Source: Molanna angustata (taxonomy: Eukaryota > Arthropoda > Insecta > Trichoptera > Molannidae). Taken from it: DNA of 64,000 bases. The notes under the pieces were generated by a model. That model worked only from the letters and a program-made list of their open reading frames with translations. It was not told the DNA's origin and did no database searches. Within the stretch, counting starts at the first letter, position 1. Every line of letters begins with the position of its first letter. The stretch spans positions 19,555,215 through 19,619,214 of the forward strand of contig OY754984.1 in NCBI GenBank assembly GCA_963576475.1. Reading direction: 5' to 3'. Shown piece after piece: positions 47,201 through 56,869 of this stretch. The position numbers and the translations under genes were made by a program.

Positions 47201-50200
47201 AGGCCGTACATAGGCCACCTGGTGGACAAATATTAAGGAGTTGAGGGAGGAGCAACTAACCAGAGAAATGACGCAAGATGGAAAGATCTCCGAAGGGCAA
47301 GAAAGGAAGGTCGTACCAGAAGGGCCGCTCCAGATGAACTGGGAAGAGGCAAGGAAGAAGAAATCTATATTTTCAAAACATTTCTGTATGTTTCATTTAA
47401 TTAACAAATTATTTTACTTTCAAATTTATGAAGATAAATTTAAGAAAATAAAATTAAATAATTGCCAACAATCAATTAATTTATTCACATAAAAATATCA
47501 TCATCATTATTCTTAGCGTCACAACTCTTGATGGGTCCTATCTGTGTCCAAGAATCTTCTCCATACTGTTCAATCGTTGGCTGCCACCTTCCAGTTCTGC
47601 TGCCCCATGGCTCATGACTATGCTGAGCTCCTGGTAAAGATCATAAAGCTCGGTGATATATATCTTTTACGCCATGTTTGACAGTCGTTAATAGGTACAT
47701 AGGTATATTCTGCATAAGATTTTTCTTTCAGAGGCATCCACTCTGTTTTCATCGTGTTTTATTAATATCCAGGTAGGTATCCGATAAAAATATATTACTA
47801 TCAAATTCAACAAAACTTATTAACGTGGTAAGTTTTCTCAATATCTTTAACAATGTATATCTTTGTAAAAAACTTAATTGAAAAAACTTGAATCGAACTA
47901 TAAAAACTATATAACCATATTGAATCGAACACCACATTTTCCTATTCCGACATATAAGCATTGTCCTCTCGATACTCGACATACATACATCACCTAATAA
48001 TAATTAAAGACTTTTATAGTATTAAAAATACAAAATATATAAAGGGAAAGAACACGGGAATCTCTTCGGTGACGGATCTTTAACCAGTTCAGTCGTTGCC
48101 TGCTCTCGGATACGTGGTCGAACTTTCTGAGTCCAAACACTTATAGAATGCAGACATTTTGTAACCGTTCGAGTTTGTTAAGTTGATCTTCAGTTGAATC
48201 TCAGCGTAGGCAACGTCAGCGTAGTCAAGTAATGGTAGCATGTGTTGTTGAGTTACGCGACATCCTACGTAGGCGATTCAAAGCGAACGCGAATGCGAAG
48301 CGATCCGAACGGATACATGCGAATTCAAAGTGATGCGGTGCGACGCTGCGGCTCTGTCCAACGGGAAGGCGAATCGTGCTTCTGACATTATACTTTACCA
48401 AAAAAAACTATGGCACCGCTTCCAATTCGCGCGAAAATATCAAACAAATTGATCGCGTTCGCTTCGCATCGTACCATGTCACACCGTACCCTACTCGCGG
48501 TCGGTAACGCAGGACACTTCAATAGTTACCGACTGATTGTTATTTTCGCGCTGCTTCGCGTTCGCCTTGAATTGCCTACGTAAGGCGTCGCGTTAGAGTG
48601 ATTTTAGTCTTAACTGGTAAATAATTTTTAAGTCGGCCTCATACGTTCTCATTTGTTATTCAACAGACATACGACAAAGTTTAAGTATTAAATTTAGACT
48701 AAAATTATTATATTTATTTGTTTGTAAATTTTTGGAAGATTAACAGCATATATATTACATCTAATATAATAATTTAACAGCCAATTAGAAGTCTCCGCTG
48801 ATTGGCTATACTGTCAGTTGCAAGTTGAAAAATATAACATAATAATATAATATGTTTCTGTAACAGATAAAGTTTCATCGTGAAACGGAAAAAAAAATTA
48901 TTACCGAAGAGAACATACATGATTTTATATTTTAGTGGTTACAGTTGGCAAAATAAATTATAGTATTAAAAAAATTGCACTTAGAATACATCTCGCTACT
49001 GTAATGCTAATCTGAAATACATCAAATTCTGGTGAATTAAATATAAAATGTCCATAACCAAACTATAGTACCGCTTTAATGTCTGCAGTTAAAATAAGAG
49101 TCTGCGAATGCTTGCTAAATTAACTGAAAAGGCGAATATCCTTATTTAAGCATAAAAAATTATACAATCTAAATACACATAACACACAATAGATGATCAT
49201 TTAAGTAATATCATTTAGTTTAGATTTAGACTACATGTTGAGTTTGCAAACATAATTTATCGGTCATTTGTCAAACGTCAAGTCAAATGTCAACCACGGT
49301 GTTGCCAGGATTTAAAGTACTAATTATTATTGGAGAGTTGCATGAAAAAATATTAATATTTATTACATGCTTATTTACAAGGAGTTTAAAATATCAATCT
49401 TTCTAAAATTAAACAATTTATTATTTTGTAAATTAATATTTTATAAGAATAACGTTTTTGTGCGGAGGCGACAAACACAGCAGCGAAAAATAAAGCTTGC
49501 TCCATGTCATGGTTTGTGAAACGCAAATTAAGAAACTAAAAGAGATGTTTCGTTTGACTTCTACAATAGGGTTTGCAACCTTTTTAACCACTTTGCGGAT
49601 TATAGGTGTTTGATTTAGTTGAAACTCAGCAATCTTCGTATTGCCTGTATAATTAAAAATGGTCCCTCAGTGTCTCCCGTCCCTTCGGTGCCTCCTGTCC
49701 TTTTAATGTCTCCTGTCCCTCAGTGCCACCCGTCTCTTCAGTGTCTCCCGTCCCTTCAGGTCCTTCTGTACCTCCCGTTCCGTCAATGCCTCATACCCCT
49801 CTTCATTTCCTCCCGAATCTTTCATCCCTTCAGACCCCTCAGTACCTTCAGACCGTTCAGTACCTTCAGACCCCTCAGTGCCATGGACCGCCGGAGGCGG
49901 TCATTTACCGCGCAGCGGTAAAAGCCGGCTGCAAGCCCTAGCTTAGAAGCTGAGCGAAGCGAAGCTTCTCAGCTAGTTCATAATATATGCACATAATGTA
50001 TAATTTTTGTTCATTGTTTTCGAAACACGTATATCTGAAATAACTCTTTTAATATGTCATGGTATTATTATATGGTACTAAGTTAACATCCTCTTAGTCA
50101 AGTAAGTACCTACATTATTATAGTTATCATAGGTATAACAGGTTCGTTTTAAGAATAAATTGTGTCTTTGAAACAATACAAATTTCAGGGTCTGTGATAA

Positions 50201-53200
50201 TTTTATACAGGTATTCGACAATAATTCATAAAAGATGAATTTTAAAGTCATTGTCCAGATCTATGATTTAAAAAAACATGTTCAATCAAAAACTATAGAG
50301 CCATAAGTTTGCTAAGCTCAGTTGGTAAGATGTATGCAAGAATTTTGGATCAAAGAGTACGAAAGGTTACAGAAAGCAAGATATGGGATGTCCAAGGAGC
50401 GTTTGTGGGCGGCAGAGGATGTATAGACCAAATTTTTTTCTCTGCGTATGGTTACAGAAAAGGTCCTGGATAAAAACCAGAAGCTTTTTTGTGCTTTTAT
50501 AGACCTTGAAAAGGCCTATGATAAAGTCAACAGAGAAAAACTATGGGATATATTGTCAGTGTACGGAGTGAAGAGCAAGCTGATACGCGCAATCGCGTCA
50601 TTGTATGAGAATAGCGAGGCATGTGTTCGTGTCAACGACACAGTAACGTCGTGGTTCTCTATTAATAGTGGCGTAAGACAGGGGTGCGTGTTTTCACCAT
50701 GGCTCTTCAATCTGTACATTGATTTCTGCATAAGAGCCCTTAGGGATGAAAATAAGGGTCTGAAACTGAGTACTGTAACAGTGCGTGATTTGATGTATGC
50801 AGACGATAAAGTCCTGTTAGCAGAAAGCGTGGAAGAGTTACAGTATCTAGTAAGCATGGTATATGAAGGATGCATAGAGTACGGACTGAGGATGAATGCT
50901 AGCAAATCAAAGGTAATGGTCTTTGAAAAGTGTGAAAGCAGAACAACGTGTCAAATAAAAGTAGAGAATGAATGGCTTGAACAAGTCGACGAATATGTTT
51001 ATCTGGGAAGCATGTCCAACGGAATGGACGGCCTGATAAGGATATTGAAAGAAGAGTTATGGCAGGAAACAGAGTGAATGGAGCACTTAAACCAGTTATG
51101 ATTGATCGTAACGTATCAAAGGAAGCTAAAGTTGCCATTCATAACGCAATTGTAGTGCCAACCTTGATGTATACAAGTGAAACCTGGACATGGCAGAAGT
51201 CGCATGAAAGTAGAATAAATGCAGTGGAAATGAGATCGTTAAGAAGAATTTGTAATAGAACGATGTATGATAGAGTTAGAAATGAGGTCACTAGGAAAGA
51301 ATGTAAGATGAAGAAAGATGTAGTAACTAGAATGAAAGTTAACACACTTAGATGGTTTGGTCACGTGGAAAGAATGAATGAAGAACGCTTGACGAAAAAA
51401 TATATAAGGCTGACAGGAATGGAAAAAGAGGTCGGGGGCGCCCAAGAAAAGGATGGCACGACCATGTGAACGATATTCTGAAAGAAGGAAATGTTAGAAG
51501 TCTGAACAATAGAAGAACATGCGTGAGACGTAGCATGAATGTTGACGAGGCGGTGAATGTATGTCAAGATAGAATAGTGTGGCGTTCTGTTCTCTCTGCC
51601 TACCCCGCGAGGACAATGGCGTGATGGTATGTATGTTCAATCAAGGGTTCTTTTCACATATAGCAGATCCAGGCTGAAGACACAAGTATAAACTGTGTCT
51701 CCACCGGGAATCGAACCCGGGACCCTTGGATTAACAGTGAGATACCTAACCACAGCTGAGAGCCACGAAGGTCGACAAATTGTTCGAGCACCATTTATAT
51801 TGTTCCAAAGTAGATTATGTATTTTCAAACGACATCAAAAAACTTGATTTTTTTCTTTCATGTTCAGTATTTGAATTTAAAACATCTCCGTTTTACATCA
51901 TGTTTTTCGACATTGGTAGTATGAAAGAAAACAATCTAAGGATTGACGAGAAATATGATTTTTATTTCATAAGTTTTTTTTTTTATTTATTTATTTATTA
52001 AAATTCTTTTTTACATGTATAGTAATATAAGAAGTAGGTACAATATAACTTTATACAGAGTAAATAAAATGTGTAGGTAATACTATACTACACATATTTT
52101 GTAGGTAGGTATAAATTTTAGCTTTGTACACTCCTTCTCCATATGAACTTTAAATATGCCAAATCTCACACTCCTTCGTGCGCGCTGTTTGCTTAGAAAG
52201 GGGAAAACATGGTAAAATTTATAGTTTAAACCAGGTATGTATATAGAATATTATATGACCGGTTTAAAGGACGATTGCTGTATTTTGAGTTATCGCATTT
52301 TACATTTAAACTAAGTAGTTTTCAACTAATAGCATTTTGAATTAGGCATTATATTCTTAATTCGAACTGAGGAGTTTTAAACAGCACGGAATTCTAAATA
52401 TATTCTAAATTAGACACCGTATTCTTAATTCAAACAAAGAAGTATTCAACTTCTTATTAGGTATATTTTGAATTAGGCACGGTATTCGTAATTCGAACTT
52501 AGGAGTTTAAATTTTTATTATATTTTGAACTAGGTAGGTACGGTATTCTTAATTCGAACTTGGGTGTTTAAATTTTTATTATATTTTGAACTAGGCATCG
52601 TATTCTAAATTCGAACATAGGAGTTTCAACTTTTTATTATATTTTGATTAGGTACGGTATTCTAAATTCGGACTTGGGAATCTAAACTTTTTATTATATT
52701 TTGAATTAGACGCGACATTCTGTTGATTGTTATTTAATTAAGAGAGTTTTGAACTTAATATTTTTTATCGAAAAGTACATAAAATATTACAAAAAAATAT
52801 AGTTTCTGAGTCACGGCAAGTCTAATTTCTAGACTTGTCGGCGTGTTCTCAAGACAATATCTAAGTATATTCTAATAATAACAAACAACATTAGGTACAG
52901 TAAAAAAAGACACACAAAAATGGTCTCCCAAACTTACATCTGTTAATTATATATAAAATCACACCTCAATAGCCGTTCCTTGATAAGTCTTTTTAGATTG
53001 TTTTTGCTTTTGCATTTCTCAATAGATGCCGGAATCATATTAAGCAATTTAGGTACATTATATTCTAACGTTTTCTTACCGTATTTATTAATATATTTTG
53101 GAACTATATATCCTTCGTTAAATTTAAATCTAGTGTAATGCGTGTGTTGCGGTCTATCTTTATATTCGTCCTTTAAAACCTGGTTTTTAGGTGAGACGAG

Positions 53201-55755
53201 ATTTTATAATGTATAGCACACCTGTCGCCGGTTACGCCACATTGTGGGATATGCCGCGATGGTATGAATGAATGAGTTTTGAACTTCTAATTATAATTGA
53301 ATTGGGCACCGTATTTTTATTTTCAATAACGGTATTTTAATATTTGAATTAATGTTGTTTCGAATCACGGTATTAATTGAATATATTATATTTTTATTTC
53401 AGTATGTTGCTGCATCTCCTAGGGAACGTCGCGACACTCCACCACCCCCACCACCAGGCTCTTCCAGTGATCCAGATGCCCTCTCCAACATTCAGAACTT
53501 CCTCAAGGAAAACTTCCAGGTCAGTATTTTCTCTGTTAAAGAAACTTAACTCGTCATCATTATCTTCAGTATCACAACTCTTGATGGGTCCTAGCTGCCT
53601 TCAAGAATCTTCTCCATACTGCTCTATCGTTGGCTGCTACCTTCCAGTTCTGCTGATCCATCAACCATCGTAGTTTAGGTCTCCCTAAGCTTCTTCTACC
53701 GGTTGGGTCATTGGACAATCACCCTTTTTCATCCATACGGTGTAAATGTCCCAACCGGTATTATATTTCTTACGCCATGTTTGACCGTCGTTAATAGGTC
53801 CATATCATCATCATCATCATTGGCGCTACAGCCCTGTGTGGGCCCTGGCCTCCTCCAGAATCCTTCTCCAGCCGTCCCTGTCCTCCACCGCTCTCCTCCA
53901 GTTTGCTATTCTCATCGCTCCTATGTCGTCCATATACTCTGCGCAATATTTTTCTTTCAAAGTCGTCCGTCCAGTGTGTTTTCATCGTGTTTTGTTAATG
54001 TCCAGTGCCCCGTTCCACAATTCAGTCAATTTAGTTCCAATAGTTACTGAATACGGGGTATTTTATTTTTTTATTTATTTTTTATTATTTATTTTTTATT
54101 TAGAAAACAAACAGGATACAATGTTATAAGGCAAAATACAATATGAAGACTTAACAGTAAGGAAAGTTCATTGTACCCCAATAATATTTTTTCACATAAG
54201 ATATAGGGTGAACTTGTTTTTGACTTATTTAGTAAGTTTAAAAGTAATTAATATAATACTTGTATGTAGTGTGTATTAAGTAAGTAGATATGTGTTATAT
54301 TTGATGTATAGGTATGTATTATATATTATAACAATATTGTGTATATATTTATGTATGCGAGATAGATTGTGAATGAATGTGACTATTTATCGAATTGTTG
54401 TAATATGTATGTATGTTCTGAAATCCGCCTGTGATTTATGTAGGTACTATATCGAAATCGGGTATTGTCACTTCATGATAGAACTCCATAATCAACTAAA
54501 ATGATGAAAAAAACGTATTTGATTTTAAGTTCTATTTAAATTGAACTAAAATTAAATATATTTTATTCATAATTCTAGTTACTTATATGTGTGATCACGT
54601 CTAAGGCACTACTGTCCTATTGATACAGAAATCATTAAATTCGGATAATATGGTAATGAATTACTATCGCTGAAGTAGAAAATGGAGAGTTTGATGATTT
54701 TCTCATGGATTTCATAATGAGATCTTCACTTATTGTCTATTGTTTAGTAAAAAAAATTTTTTTATGCAGATAACCGAAGTTACTTTCGTCTCATTGGACT
54801 ATTGGTTTGTCGTCCTTGACTTTGTTCTTGTACTCTTTCTGCTTGCTATACCAGGTACTTTACTTATATCTTAAATAACTGTTTATTGGACATGGTGGTA
54901 GTAGGACCCTTTACACCCACCCTTCTAGCACTGAATTTTTCTTTTCTTTTTTTTCCCGAATTGCTTATTTTGTATAAATATATATTTTTTGTTTCTAAAT
55001 ACAAAACACTATTCAGACCAGTCTTAACATATGCCTCGGAAACCAGCACTGTTTTGTATAAGTAGTTAGGCTTTATAAAGATCATAGAGATCATGAGAAA
55101 ATCATCAAACTCTCCATTTTCTACTTCAGCGATAGTAATTCATTACCATATTATCCGAATTTAATGATTTCTGTATTAATAGGACAGTAGTGCCTTAGAC
55201 GTGATCACACATATAAGTAACTAGAATTATGAATAAAATATATTTAATTTTAGTTCAATTTAAATAGAACTTAAAATCAAATACGTTTTTTTCATCATTT
55301 TAGTTGATTATGGAGTTCTATCATGAAGTGACAATACCCCGTATTCAGTAACTATTGGAACTAAATTAGGAAAGTTCTAAAATTGTAGATTTAAGATTTA
55401 CGGTCTTATTTCAGCGTTATAAAATATCAACTTGGACTAAATGGAATAAGAACGTACCTATTTTGGCCGGAACGTTCTTAAAAAGTTACTGCTACCTACA
55501 TACATACCATCACGCCATGTCCGTCATGGTTTAGGCGGAGAGAACCGAACGTCACATTTTTTTCTATCTTGAAACACATTCGTTTTAAGTCTGTTTTTAA
55601 ATATATTTTGTCTTTTATTACAGCTGGAAAAGATGGTGGACAACCTGAAGCAGCTGGGAGAGAAAATACAAACAGGAACAAAGGAGTTTGCCGACACTGT
55701 CCAACAAAAGACCCAGGATTTGTTCAAAACAGAGCCTAAAAAAGACGCGGCATAA
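38209..55755 (+). CDS. Small secreted protein with amphipathic C-terminal half (99 residues, three exons)
   Basis: Exon 1 is 38209-38259 (MASKFVFLFLVFFVVAQ, the signal-peptide core, donor CAG|GTAATT). Exon 2 is 53403-53519 (acceptor TTTATTTCAG, donor CAG|GTCAGT). It completes the signal (YVAAS), then RERRDTPPPPPPGSSSDPD and the start of a helix, LSNIQNFLKENFQ. Exon 3 is 55624-55755 (acceptor TTTTATTACAG) and encodes LEKMVDNLKQLGEKIQT, then GTKEFADTVQQKTQDLFK and KDAA-stop. All junctions are phase 0. Polyadenylation signals AATAAA lie at 55784 and 55800. The charged, heptad-like C-terminal half recalls small apolipophorin-like or immune-induced haemolymph peptides of Lepidoptera, but I cannot name the family. 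RERR before Asp-Thr-Pro could be a processing site. The gene spans 17.5 kb for 300 coding bases, because introns are filled with repeats. Confidence 0.85.
39205..39575 (-). repeat. CTCAATAGA-family repeat, most complete copy
   Basis: It is nearly the reverse complement of 28418-28770, from GTCACCTCAGATATAAGAATT to TCTATTGAGATAATTAAAA. It lies in intron 1 of the 99-residue gene and directly precedes the tandem triplication of a related repeat. Confidence 0.75.
39596..41025 (-). repeat. ~482-bp tandem triplication of a CTCAATAGA-type repeat
   Basis: The marker ATGTGATAGCCAAGACTCAG recurs at 39596, 40078 and 40561 (spacings 482 and 483). Each unit holds a spacer with ACTCGTACGTATTAAATACG and a diverged repeat copy with CAATTTCTCAATAGATGCCG, CTTATTTTCAGGTGATCG and TTCTCCTACAATAAATATTCC. 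Copies 2 and 3 are almost identical; the end of copy 3 diverges (TTTCTTCTATAATATTCC), resembling the copy at 1502-1800. Confidence 0.85.
41338..44180. repeat. 109-bp satellite array, about 26 copies
   Basis: The unit holds TATACAATGATTAAAACTTG, AAATGTTAAAATAAAAACAA, ATTTAAACAAACATAATAAT and CATAATACACTATGCAATGA and has period 109 (for example 42961 to 43070). Some units near the left end carry an extra GTAG (GAGTAGGTATAC). Differences include ATTA/ATTG/ATTAT before ATACAC and AAAAC/AAAGC. It lies wholly within intron 1 of the 99-residue gene. There are no stable open frames. Confidence 0.95.
44335..44625 (-). mobile_element. tRNA-derived SINE, family 1, copy 3, with internal insert
   Basis: The head (GGCAGAGCGGTTAGCGCGC) and body match 28136-28318. 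About 110 extra bases near 44409-44520 split the body at the ATAAGCATAAA block, and a partial repeat of that block flanks the insert. The B box is damaged (GAGTTTAAATC). Confidence 0.7.
44640..46385. other. AT-rich intron-1 sequence, no coding exon recognised
   Basis: It includes a C-run (about 45028-45037). No exon with splice support was seen. A 61-codon frame at 45982-46167 has no known motif but lies directly upstream of a Helitron-like remnant and may belong to it. Confidence 0.4.
46388..46558 (+). pseudogene. Helitron replicase/helicase N-terminal remnant
   Basis: The frame MSIICTYCGDSKWKGENPG with MCCNNGIVHIP and ILQSLF matches the Cys-rich motif near the N-terminus of Helitron Rep/helicase proteins (C-x2-C, W-x-GE-x-PGMCC, G-x-V). 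It stops at a TAA and, after AGGTAATTC, runs into a different retroelement at 46561. Only about 45 codons survive. Confidence 0.6.
46561..46950 (+). pseudogene. 5'-truncated non-LTR retrotransposon 3' end ('SAYPAR' family), copy 3
   Basis: Broken frames include MNVCQDRN and LSAYPARDMA-stop, with nucleotide matches to 51240-51632 (ATGTATGAGAGGGTCAGAAA, TTGAGATGGTTTAGACAC, GAGAGGTCGGGGCCGCCCAA). It ends GATGGTATGTATG. It interrupts the Helitron remnant. Confidence 0.78.
47010..47400 (+). pseudogene. RTE-like C-terminal tail, another family
   Basis: Seen across an in-frame stop are PIPEKLKARHRWYGHITRRN, EDHIVKLTQDI and, after the stop, ATWWTNIKELREEQLTREM with a decayed tail rich in Lys/Glu. 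The 'RWYGH(I/V)xRR-EDH' pattern is typical of the C-terminus of RTE-like polyproteins. Confidence 0.65.
47503..47700 (-). repeat. Dispersed repeat shared with 53550-53800
   Basis: It shares CACAACTCTTGATGGGTCCT, AAGAATCTTCTCCATACTG, TTCCAGTTCTGCTG and ACGCCATGTTTGAC with 53550-53800. On the minus strand it resembles the 3' end of an RTE-like element, starting in an AATGATGATG tail. Confidence 0.65.
47701..48250. other. Intron-1 sequence without recognised feature
   Basis: No exon, RNA or repeat was recognised. Confidence 0.4.
48256..48592. mobile_element. Harbinger-like MITE, 337 bp, TTA duplication
   Basis: The left end CGCGACATCCTACGTAGGC and the complement of the right end CGCGACGCCTTACGTAGGC form imperfect inverted repeats of about 45 bp, flanked by TTA at 48253-48255 and 48593-48595. 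The interior is GC-rich compared with its flanks and has no transposase. The subterminal TACGTA motif is also seen in the larger element at 27800. Confidence 0.75.
48600..49640. other. AT-rich intron-1 sequence
   Basis: No gene or RNA was recognised. Confidence 0.4.
49655..49976 (+). mobile_element. Helitron-like 3' end with Pro/Ser-type minisatellite
   Basis: Repeats of CCCGTCCCTTCAGTG and CAGACCCCTCAGTACC (49660-49880) lead into GC-rich hairpins (GACCGCCGGAGGCGGTC; TACCGCGCAGCGGTA) and a terminal palindrome AAGCTTCTCAGCTAG with the end CTAG|T at 49973-49976. Hairpin plus CTRR-T is the Helitron 3' signature. Open frames across the repeats are low complexity. Confidence 0.55.
49977..50277. 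other. AT-rich intron-1 sequence
   Basis: No gene or repeat was recognised before the target site of the following element. Confidence 0.4.
50290..51632 (+). pseudogene. 'SAYPAR'-family non-LTR retrotransposon, longest copy, with TSD
   Basis: The copy starts inside the reverse transcriptase (NYRAISLLSSVGKMYARIL) and continues through GGRGCIDQIF, FIDLEKAYDKVNREKLWDI, SGVRQGCVFSPWLFNLYID and an intact LMYADDKVLLA. The thumb follows (VDEYVYLGSM), then VVPTLMYTSETWTWQK, MRSLRRICNRTMYDRVRNE and VNTLRWFGHVERMNEERL, ending SVLSAYPAR. Frameshifts are visible near 50435 (T-run), near 51060 and in the last ~200 bases. Flanking ATGTTCAATCAA at 50278-50289 and 51633-51644 is a 12-bp target duplication. 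The upstream RT and endonuclease are lost: a 5'-truncated insertion. Four or five shorter copies are elsewhere in the window. Confidence 0.85.
51650..51778 (-). mobile_element. tRNA-derived SINE, family 2, copy 2
   Basis: It matches 32068-32240 on the minus strand, with CCCGGGTTCGATTCCCGG as the B-box arm and GTGGAGACACAGTT downstream. It lies a few bases after the non-LTR element at 50290-51632. Confidence 0.75.
51779..52285. other. AT-rich intron-1 sequence
   Basis: A T-rich start near 51970-52000 may be the tail of a minus-strand retroposon. No gene was recognised. Confidence 0.35.
52290..52735. repeat. Degenerate ~60-bp tandem repeat, about 7 copies
   Basis: The phrase GGTATTCTTAATTCGAACTT, followed by GGAGTTTAAATTTTTATTA and TATTTTGAACTAGG, recurs with 10-25% change. 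A related, more diverged piece follows at 53275-53375, so the array is probably split by the inserted block at about 52740-53270. Confidence 0.8.
52943..53210 (-). pseudogene. Non-LTR (Jockey-like) ORF2 C-terminal fragment
   Basis: The minus frame RPQHTRYTRFKFNEGYIVPK, INKYGKKTLEYNVPKLLN, MIPASIEKCK and LKRLIKERLL to a stop at 52943-52945 has the look of the last ~80 residues of a Jockey-type or related reverse transcriptase. It is uninterrupted over this length. The rest of the element is absent. Confidence 0.6.
53550..53800 (-). repeat. Second copy of the 47503-47700 repeat
   Basis: It shares ATCACAACTCTTGATGGGTC, AAGAATCTTCTCCATACTG, ATCGTTGGCTGC and TACGCCATGTTTGACCGTCG with the 47.5-kb copy, which lacks about 50 bases from the middle. 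It starts in an ATCATTATC tail and lies in intron 2 of the 99-residue gene. Confidence 0.65.
53805..54000 (-). pseudogene. RTE-like C-terminal tail, minus-strand copy of the 2221-2473 family
   Basis: On the minus strand are YMDDIGAMRIANWRRAVEDR and DGWRRILEEARAHTGL with a stop, followed by a (GAT)n tail at 53807-53825. A frameshift separates this from the upstream KTHWTDDFERK. It is nearly identical in the last 20 residues to the 2.2-kb copy. Confidence 0.75.
54028..55367. mobile_element. Large foldback (inverted-repeat) element, interrupted by a retroposon
   Basis: Arms of about 275-280 bp are near-perfect inverted copies: outer marker AATTTAGTTCCAATAG at 54028 against its complement ending at 55367, inner marker TTGATGATTTTCTCATG at 54691-54707 against CATGAGAAAATCATCAA at about 55092-55108. 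The loop is about 384 bp. The left arm is split by a 397-bp insert (54063-54459). There is no coding capacity. It lies in intron 2 of the 99-residue gene and would fold into a long hairpin in the pre-mRNA. Confidence 0.85.
54063..54459 (-). mobile_element. Retroposon inserted in the foldback arm, with 7-bp TSD
   Basis: GGGTATT at 54056-54062 is repeated at 54460-54466. The right arm of the foldback shows the empty site. The insert starts with an ATTTATTTTTTATT-type tract, the complement of an A-rich tail, so it is a minus-strand retroposon. Its 397 bp have no recognisable coding sequence. Confidence 0.8.
55497..55585 (-). repeat. Terminal fragment of a 'SAYPAR'-family element
   Basis: CATACATACCATCACGCCAT, GTAGGC-like AGGCGGAGAGAACCGAACG and TTTCTATCTTGAAACACATTC match the last ~85 bp of 50290-51632 on the minus strand. 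It ends about 40 bp before the exon-3 acceptor of the 99-residue gene. Confidence 0.7.
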
Positions 55756-55783
55756 ATTTAAATAATATTTAATTGTATATGTG

Positions 55784-55805
55784 AATAAAAACGAATATTA
55801 ATAAA
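55784..55805 (+). terminator. Polyadenylation signals of the 99-residue gene
   Basis: AATAAA occurs at 55784-55789 and again at 55800-55805, 29 and 45 bases after the stop codon. Either would give a very short 3' UTR. Confidence 0.65.
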
Positions 55806-56003
55806 GATTTTAATAATAGTTTGTTCAACGGGAGATATAGGTACCACTACACCGAAGATGATATTGTATTTTTGTAGAACATGAATTTATAATATTAATA
55901 ATTTATAGATATTGTAAAAATATTCTTTTATAGTTAGTAAATATTGATTCAAATAAAAATGTTATTTTTTTTATATCCTTTTAATTAGCTTTGAATTTGC
56001 AAT

Positions 56004-56600
56004 CGATTTGTAACTTACTTCTCGATTAGTTACTGTAGCTCTAAAACATTCAAAGTTTGATTTGTAACTTACTTCTCGATCAGTTACTGTAGCTCTAAAA
56101 CATTCAAAATTTGATTTGTAACTTACTTCTCGATCAGTTACTGTAGCTCTAAAACATTCAAAGTTTGATTTGTAACTTACTTCTCGATCAGTTACTGTAG
56201 CTCTAAAACATTCAAAATTTGATTTGTAACTTACTTCTCGATCAGTTACTGTAGCTCTAAAACATTCAAAATTTGATTTGTAACTTACTTCTCGATCAGT
56301 TACTGTAGCTCTAAAACATTCAAAATTTGATTTGTAACTTACTTCTCGATCAGTTACTGTAGCTCTAAAACATCCAAAATTTGATTTGTAACTTACTTCT
56401 CGATCAGTTACTGTAGCTCTAAAACATCCAAAATTTGATTTGTAACTTACTTCTCGATCAGTTACTGTAGCTCTAAAACATCCAAAATTTGATTTGTAAC
56501 TTACTTCTCGATCAGTTACTGTAGCTCTAAAACATCCAAAATTTGATTTGTAACTTACTTCTCGATCAGTTACTGTAGCTCTAAAACATTCAAAATTTGA
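56004..56600. repeat. 54-bp tandem repeat, 11 copies
   Basis: The unit is built of GATTTGTAACTTACTTCTCG, ATCAGTTACTGTAGCTCTAA and AACATTCAAAATTT. It varies at a few sites (ATTCAA/ATCCAA, AAAAT/AAAGT, one GATTAG). Because 54 is a multiple of three, the minus strand stays open for 211 codons. The array begins about 200 bp after the polyadenylation signals of the 99-residue gene. Confidence 0.95.
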
Positions 56601-56800
56601 TGACACCTTTAATTCGTTTTTTCATTCGATTTATTCCATACTTTGATAAAATTGACGTTTTTGTATTTCATGCGATGTGAACGATAATGCTTATTGCATT
56701 ATTTTTTATAAATTTTTGTGTACGTAAAGAAAACTTTAAAAAAGATATACCTACTCATTTTTTTATTTACCTGTTCATATTAAATAAACATACATTCATC
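56601..56800. other. AT-rich spacer
   Basis: No gene was recognised between the 54-bp array and the transposase remnant. Confidence 0.4.
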
Positions 56801-56869
56801 CTTTTAATACAAGGTGTCTAAAAGGAAAGATTATATTTGTATTCAGAGCGTTATGTGAAGACGATTAGA

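Noticed and set aside
52985..53025. CTCAATAGATGCCG here as another CTCAATAGA-family copy
   Set aside because: Only this word matches. It is part of the Jockey-like coding fragment on the minus strand.
55971..56606. 211-codon frame of 18-residue repeats as a gene
   Set aside because: The frame is open only because the repeat period is 54. Copy differences are largely amino-acid changing and there is no signal, splice or promoter support.
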